A stretch of DNA of 64,000 nucleotides from Sipunculus nudus (Eukaryota > Annelida > Sipuncula > Golfingiida > Sipunculidae): the NCBI GenBank assembly GCA_026874595.1, contig CM049322.1:56918386-56982385 (forward strand). Direction: 5' to 3'. Position numbers and translations under genes: made by a program. Shown piece by piece: positions 61,384 to 64,000 of this stretch. The notes under the pieces are model-generated. The model was given only the letters and a program-made list of their open reading frames with translations, was not told where the DNA came from and made no database searches. Each line of letters begins with the position of its first letter. The stretch's first letter is position 1.

Positions 61384-61520
61384 GATTGGGAATGATCGCA
61401 TTCCCTCCTTACGGATCCTATAAACTCTGTAGTCATAGCAACTTATACCTCCTCAAGGACTGAAAATTTAACTCTCTGTGTTTATAAATGTCCATTTTAC
61501 ACAGTTTCGGGGTTACGGGG
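61384..61520. other. Short unrecognised spacer
   Basis: Lies between the CA tail of a family F copy and the palindrome; nothing recognised. Confidence 0.4.
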
Positions 61521-61594
61521 TTTGAGTTATGGGGCAGATTTTGTTCTGCAGCTCACGTGTGAGCTGCAGAACAAAATCTGCCCCATAACTCAAA
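61521..61594. repeat. Near-perfect 74-bp palindrome
   Basis: The arm TTTGAGTTATGGGGCAGATT...GCAGCTCAC (36 bases, 61521-61556) is followed by only GT and then its exact reverse complement (61559-61594). The centre reads CACGTG. It does not extend outward. It could be a fold-back of replication or repair origin, or an assembly artefact. Confidence 0.97.
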
Positions 61595-61864
61595 GAGTAC
61601 TCCCACAATGGAATGAGCTCCTTTTGACAAATAAATGCCCATATTGTATTTAAAAAAAAAATACACGAGTGTTACACAAAATTTCATCCACAGCTGTTCA
61701 GAAATGTATGCGTAAATTTGCGAACGATGAGGCAAACCAGGAGAAATTAGCATATGTCGACACCTATCGGAGATATAATACATATCTTACTGTAATAAAT
61801 ATAACACACAGAGAAGGCTAGCAGTAAGGAACAAAGAAATAAAATTAGAAATTCACATTTTAAG

Positions 61865-62065
61865 TAATGCAGCCCTCCACCATATGGGGCGTTCCTACTG
61901 TGGGATGCTTTAAAAGACATCCTTGCATTCACAAATTCGGCCCATATTGCCAGGTTCATTTGTGAAAAAAATTGACTTTTAATTGTGAATATTCCTAGGT
62001 GACGTTCCGGAATCCCGATCACGTTCCGGATCCACATCAAAGACTAATCGATTTTCTAATGGTAC
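61865..62065 (+). repeat. Dispersed repeat family F, copy 5 (no tail)
   Basis: Contains TGTGGGATGCTTTAAAAG, TTCGGCCCATATTGCCAGG and CGTTCCGGATCCACATC, aligned with the copy at 61035, but lacks the CA tail. Confidence 0.75.
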
Positions 62066-62089
62066 AATGCGCTCGGTCTAACCTCATAA

Positions 62090-62562
62090 TGAGTTTTATC
62101 TACTTTTTTTTAAAGATCATAATGAATGTCCCCGAATATAATCCCCATAATAGTGTCACTTACATCGCCCCCCCCCCCGCGTCACAAGGTTCATAATGAA
62201 TTTTATTGTATATCGTCTACTTTTTTTTAACTATCATAATGAACGCAACTTAATATCATCCCCCTGTCGTGACGATCATAATGAATGTCACTGAATATCG
62301 CCCCTGTCCCCCCCCCCCCCCGTTACGAGGTTTATAATTTTTTTTTTTAATATCGCATAATTTTATTAGCGATCATAATGAATGCAACTAAATGTCGCCC
62401 TCACCCCTCACCCCCCCCCCCCCCCGTGTCACATGTTTTATAATGAATTTTATTTAAGATAGTCAAATTTTTTGACGATCATAATGAATGTCACTGAATA
62501 TCGTCCCCCATCGTGACGATCATTAGGAATGTTACTTAATAATGTCCCCCCATCGTTACGAT

Positions 62563-62601
<39 letters not shown>

Positions 62602-62850
62602 GAATGTTATTGAATATCCCATTGTGACGATCAAAATGAATGTTACCGAATATCCTACCCCGTGATGACGATCAGAAAGAATGTTATTGACCCCCCCCCC
62701 CCTTCTTGTGATGGTCCAAATGCTACTGAATATCATACCCCGTTATGATGATCATAGTGATTATTATTGGATGTCTCACCCTATCGTGTCGATCATGATA
62801 TTGAACACGTTACTGAATATCGACCCCCCCCCCCCTCTCTCTCGCCAGAC
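62090..62850. repeat. Degenerate tandem array punctuated by poly-C
   Basis: The words GATCATAATGAATGT and ACTGAATATCG recur at least eight times, usually followed by a C run (6-14 bases) and sometimes by GTTACGAGGTTTATAA. A (TA)n block (about 62562-62600) interrupts it. Period varies, roughly 50-110 bases. Confidence 0.85.
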
Positions 62851-62858
62851 CTGCAAGG

Positions 62859-62964
62859 GAGCCGCCGCTGAATTGTGCCAGCCGCCGGTTATTTTAAAAG
62901 CAAGCCGCCGCCGAATATTTTCTATAGCCGCCGATTATTAAACACCGGCTCAGCCGCCGGCGAA
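62859..62964. repeat. AGCCGCCG minisatellite
   Basis: AGCCGCCG occurs five times at about 20-26 base spacing, each followed by an AT-rich filler such as GTTATTTTAAAAGCA. Confidence 0.85.
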
Positions 62965-63345
62965 ATGCTGATAAGTAAATGATAAAAGGACACTCGCTTG
63001 CATACTTCAGCTTGTAAATGGTCACTATAGTAACACGTTAAGGAGAACCCTTCTCCAGCATATTTCACTGAGCCGAATGGCTTCTCAGTGGCAATGTATG
63101 ATTAATTTTGTGGAAGTTGTCAGGTTGACAAGGTCCCCAAAACCATCTTTTTCAGACAGGTAAAGCGGCAGACTCCCCGTTCGGTCAAGGGCGTTTCTCT
63201 AACCCCGGTTACTCAGAACTGAAGAGAAAAAAGTAACAGAATCCAAATCATTCCCATGTTTATTCGATCGGACTCTCGTGCTTTGTCAATTAAAATTATT
63301 GAGGTTGATGTGCTATATTTAAAAAAAATCATATACGGCTCGGTT
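62965..63345. other. No gene recognised
   Basis: Unrecognised DNA before the tandem duplication. Confidence 0.45.
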
Positions 63346-63663
63346 AACATTCAGGATTAAACGAACGAAAACCATAGGCGAGGGAGTTGTTTTATGTATG
63401 GAAAAAAATATGCATGCATGCACTTTTGTTATAATTTCCAGCCAATTTGGGCTATTTCAGTGTACGTACAACCGTGACACGATGTGAGCTGCCGGCCACC
63501 GCTCAACATTCAGGATTAAACGAACGAAAACCATAGGCGAGGGAGTTGTTTTATGTATGGAAAAAAATATGCATGCATGCACTTTTGTTATAATTTCCAG
63601 CCAATTTGGGCTATTTCAGTGTACGTACAACCGTGACACGATGTGAGCTGCCGGCCACCGCTC
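63346..63663. repeat. Perfect 159-bp tandem duplication
   Basis: 63346-63504 and 63505-63663 appear identical, starting AACATTCAGGATTAAACG and ending GCCGGCCACCGCTC. The unit contains ATGCATGCATGC and no coding frame. Confidence 0.97.
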
Positions 63664-64000
63664 ATGACTAACTTACGTCATATTATAATCCATGCTACAA
63701 ATGTCAATCGCGTAAACACATATGGATAAATGTCATAAAATCATTGAGCGGAGATCGACTAAACTTTTAAGCGGGTCTGATTGGTTTGCAAATTGAAGTT
63801 AATACGTGAGACAAATCAATGTCAAACAGCTGCAGACATCGGCTGCTTCAACCACTGAAAAGATGTTGCTGAGTGAATATATCAAGGGTCACAGAGGTCA
63901 CGGGGTGATTGAGGCTGACACCTGCGAAAATACATGACAATTTTTGACATTTTCAATTCAGACACGTAACAAATTGTGTATACAACAGCGACCGAGAGAG
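63664..64000. other. No gene recognised
   Basis: Unrecognised DNA to the window end. Confidence 0.45.

Overview
This window looks like AT-rich, repeat-dense nuclear DNA from an invertebrate animal. The evidence is a spliced riboflavin-transporter-like gene with consensus splice signals, an endonuclease-type LINE, tRNA-derived SINEs, hAT-like and TTAA-type non-autonomous DNA transposons, a probable solo LTR, and very many long (AT)n, (GA)n, (CA)n and poly-G tracts. The repeat families (GACGGAC-tailed elements, families with acaaaca tails, AAGTAATTGATTAC-rich hAT-like ends) remind me of mollusc genomes, bivalves especially. That placement is from memory and not proven. I see no bacterial, plasmid or phage gene organisation and no CRISPR array.

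Layout. 1-3.2 kb is intergenic or intronic AT-rich DNA. 3.27-4.75 kb (minus strand) holds the one convincing gene, a large coding exon of an SLC52-type riboflavin transporter ending at a clear GTAAGT donor, with an ETS/CRE/E-box cluster just upstream of its start codon. 5-11 kb is mostly unrecognised DNA with microsatellites. 11.2-12.1 kb has a small inverted-repeat element and a 91-bp unit repeated between (AT)n blocks. 13-18 kb has two SINEs, a duplicated segment with nuclear-receptor half-site pairs, and long simple repeats. 20-25 kb has a GC-rich inverted-repeat element and a larger element built of tandem modules that carry CTCF-like motifs. 25-29 kb has possible conserved non-coding DNA (RFX X-box palindromes) and dispersed repeats. 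29.9-33.5 kb is a long modular non-coding repeat. 38.7 kb and 55.5 kb carry two copies of the same 460-bp TTAA-flanked element. 42-44 kb is simple-sequence DNA. 45.8-46.5 kb is a probable solo LTR. 48.0-49.2 kb is a 60-bp satellite with 120-bp higher-order units. 51.8 kb has a possible orphan exon. 52.9-57.4 kb is a decayed LINE broken by other repeats. 58.1-59.4 kb is an hAT-like element with a perfect 8-bp target duplication. 61.5 kb has a near-perfect 74-bp palindrome. 62.1-63.0 kb has poly-C-punctuated and AGCCGCCG arrays. 63.3-63.7 kb has a perfect 159-bp tandem duplication.

The genes do not form an operon or pathway; only the transporter has a functional assignment. Most other open frames are accidental and are left out. 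The most noteworthy structures are the satellite with alternating variants, the palindrome, the TTAA element nested in the LINE, and the repeat that carries several CTCF-like motifs. All assignments rest on reading the sequence by eye, without database searches.
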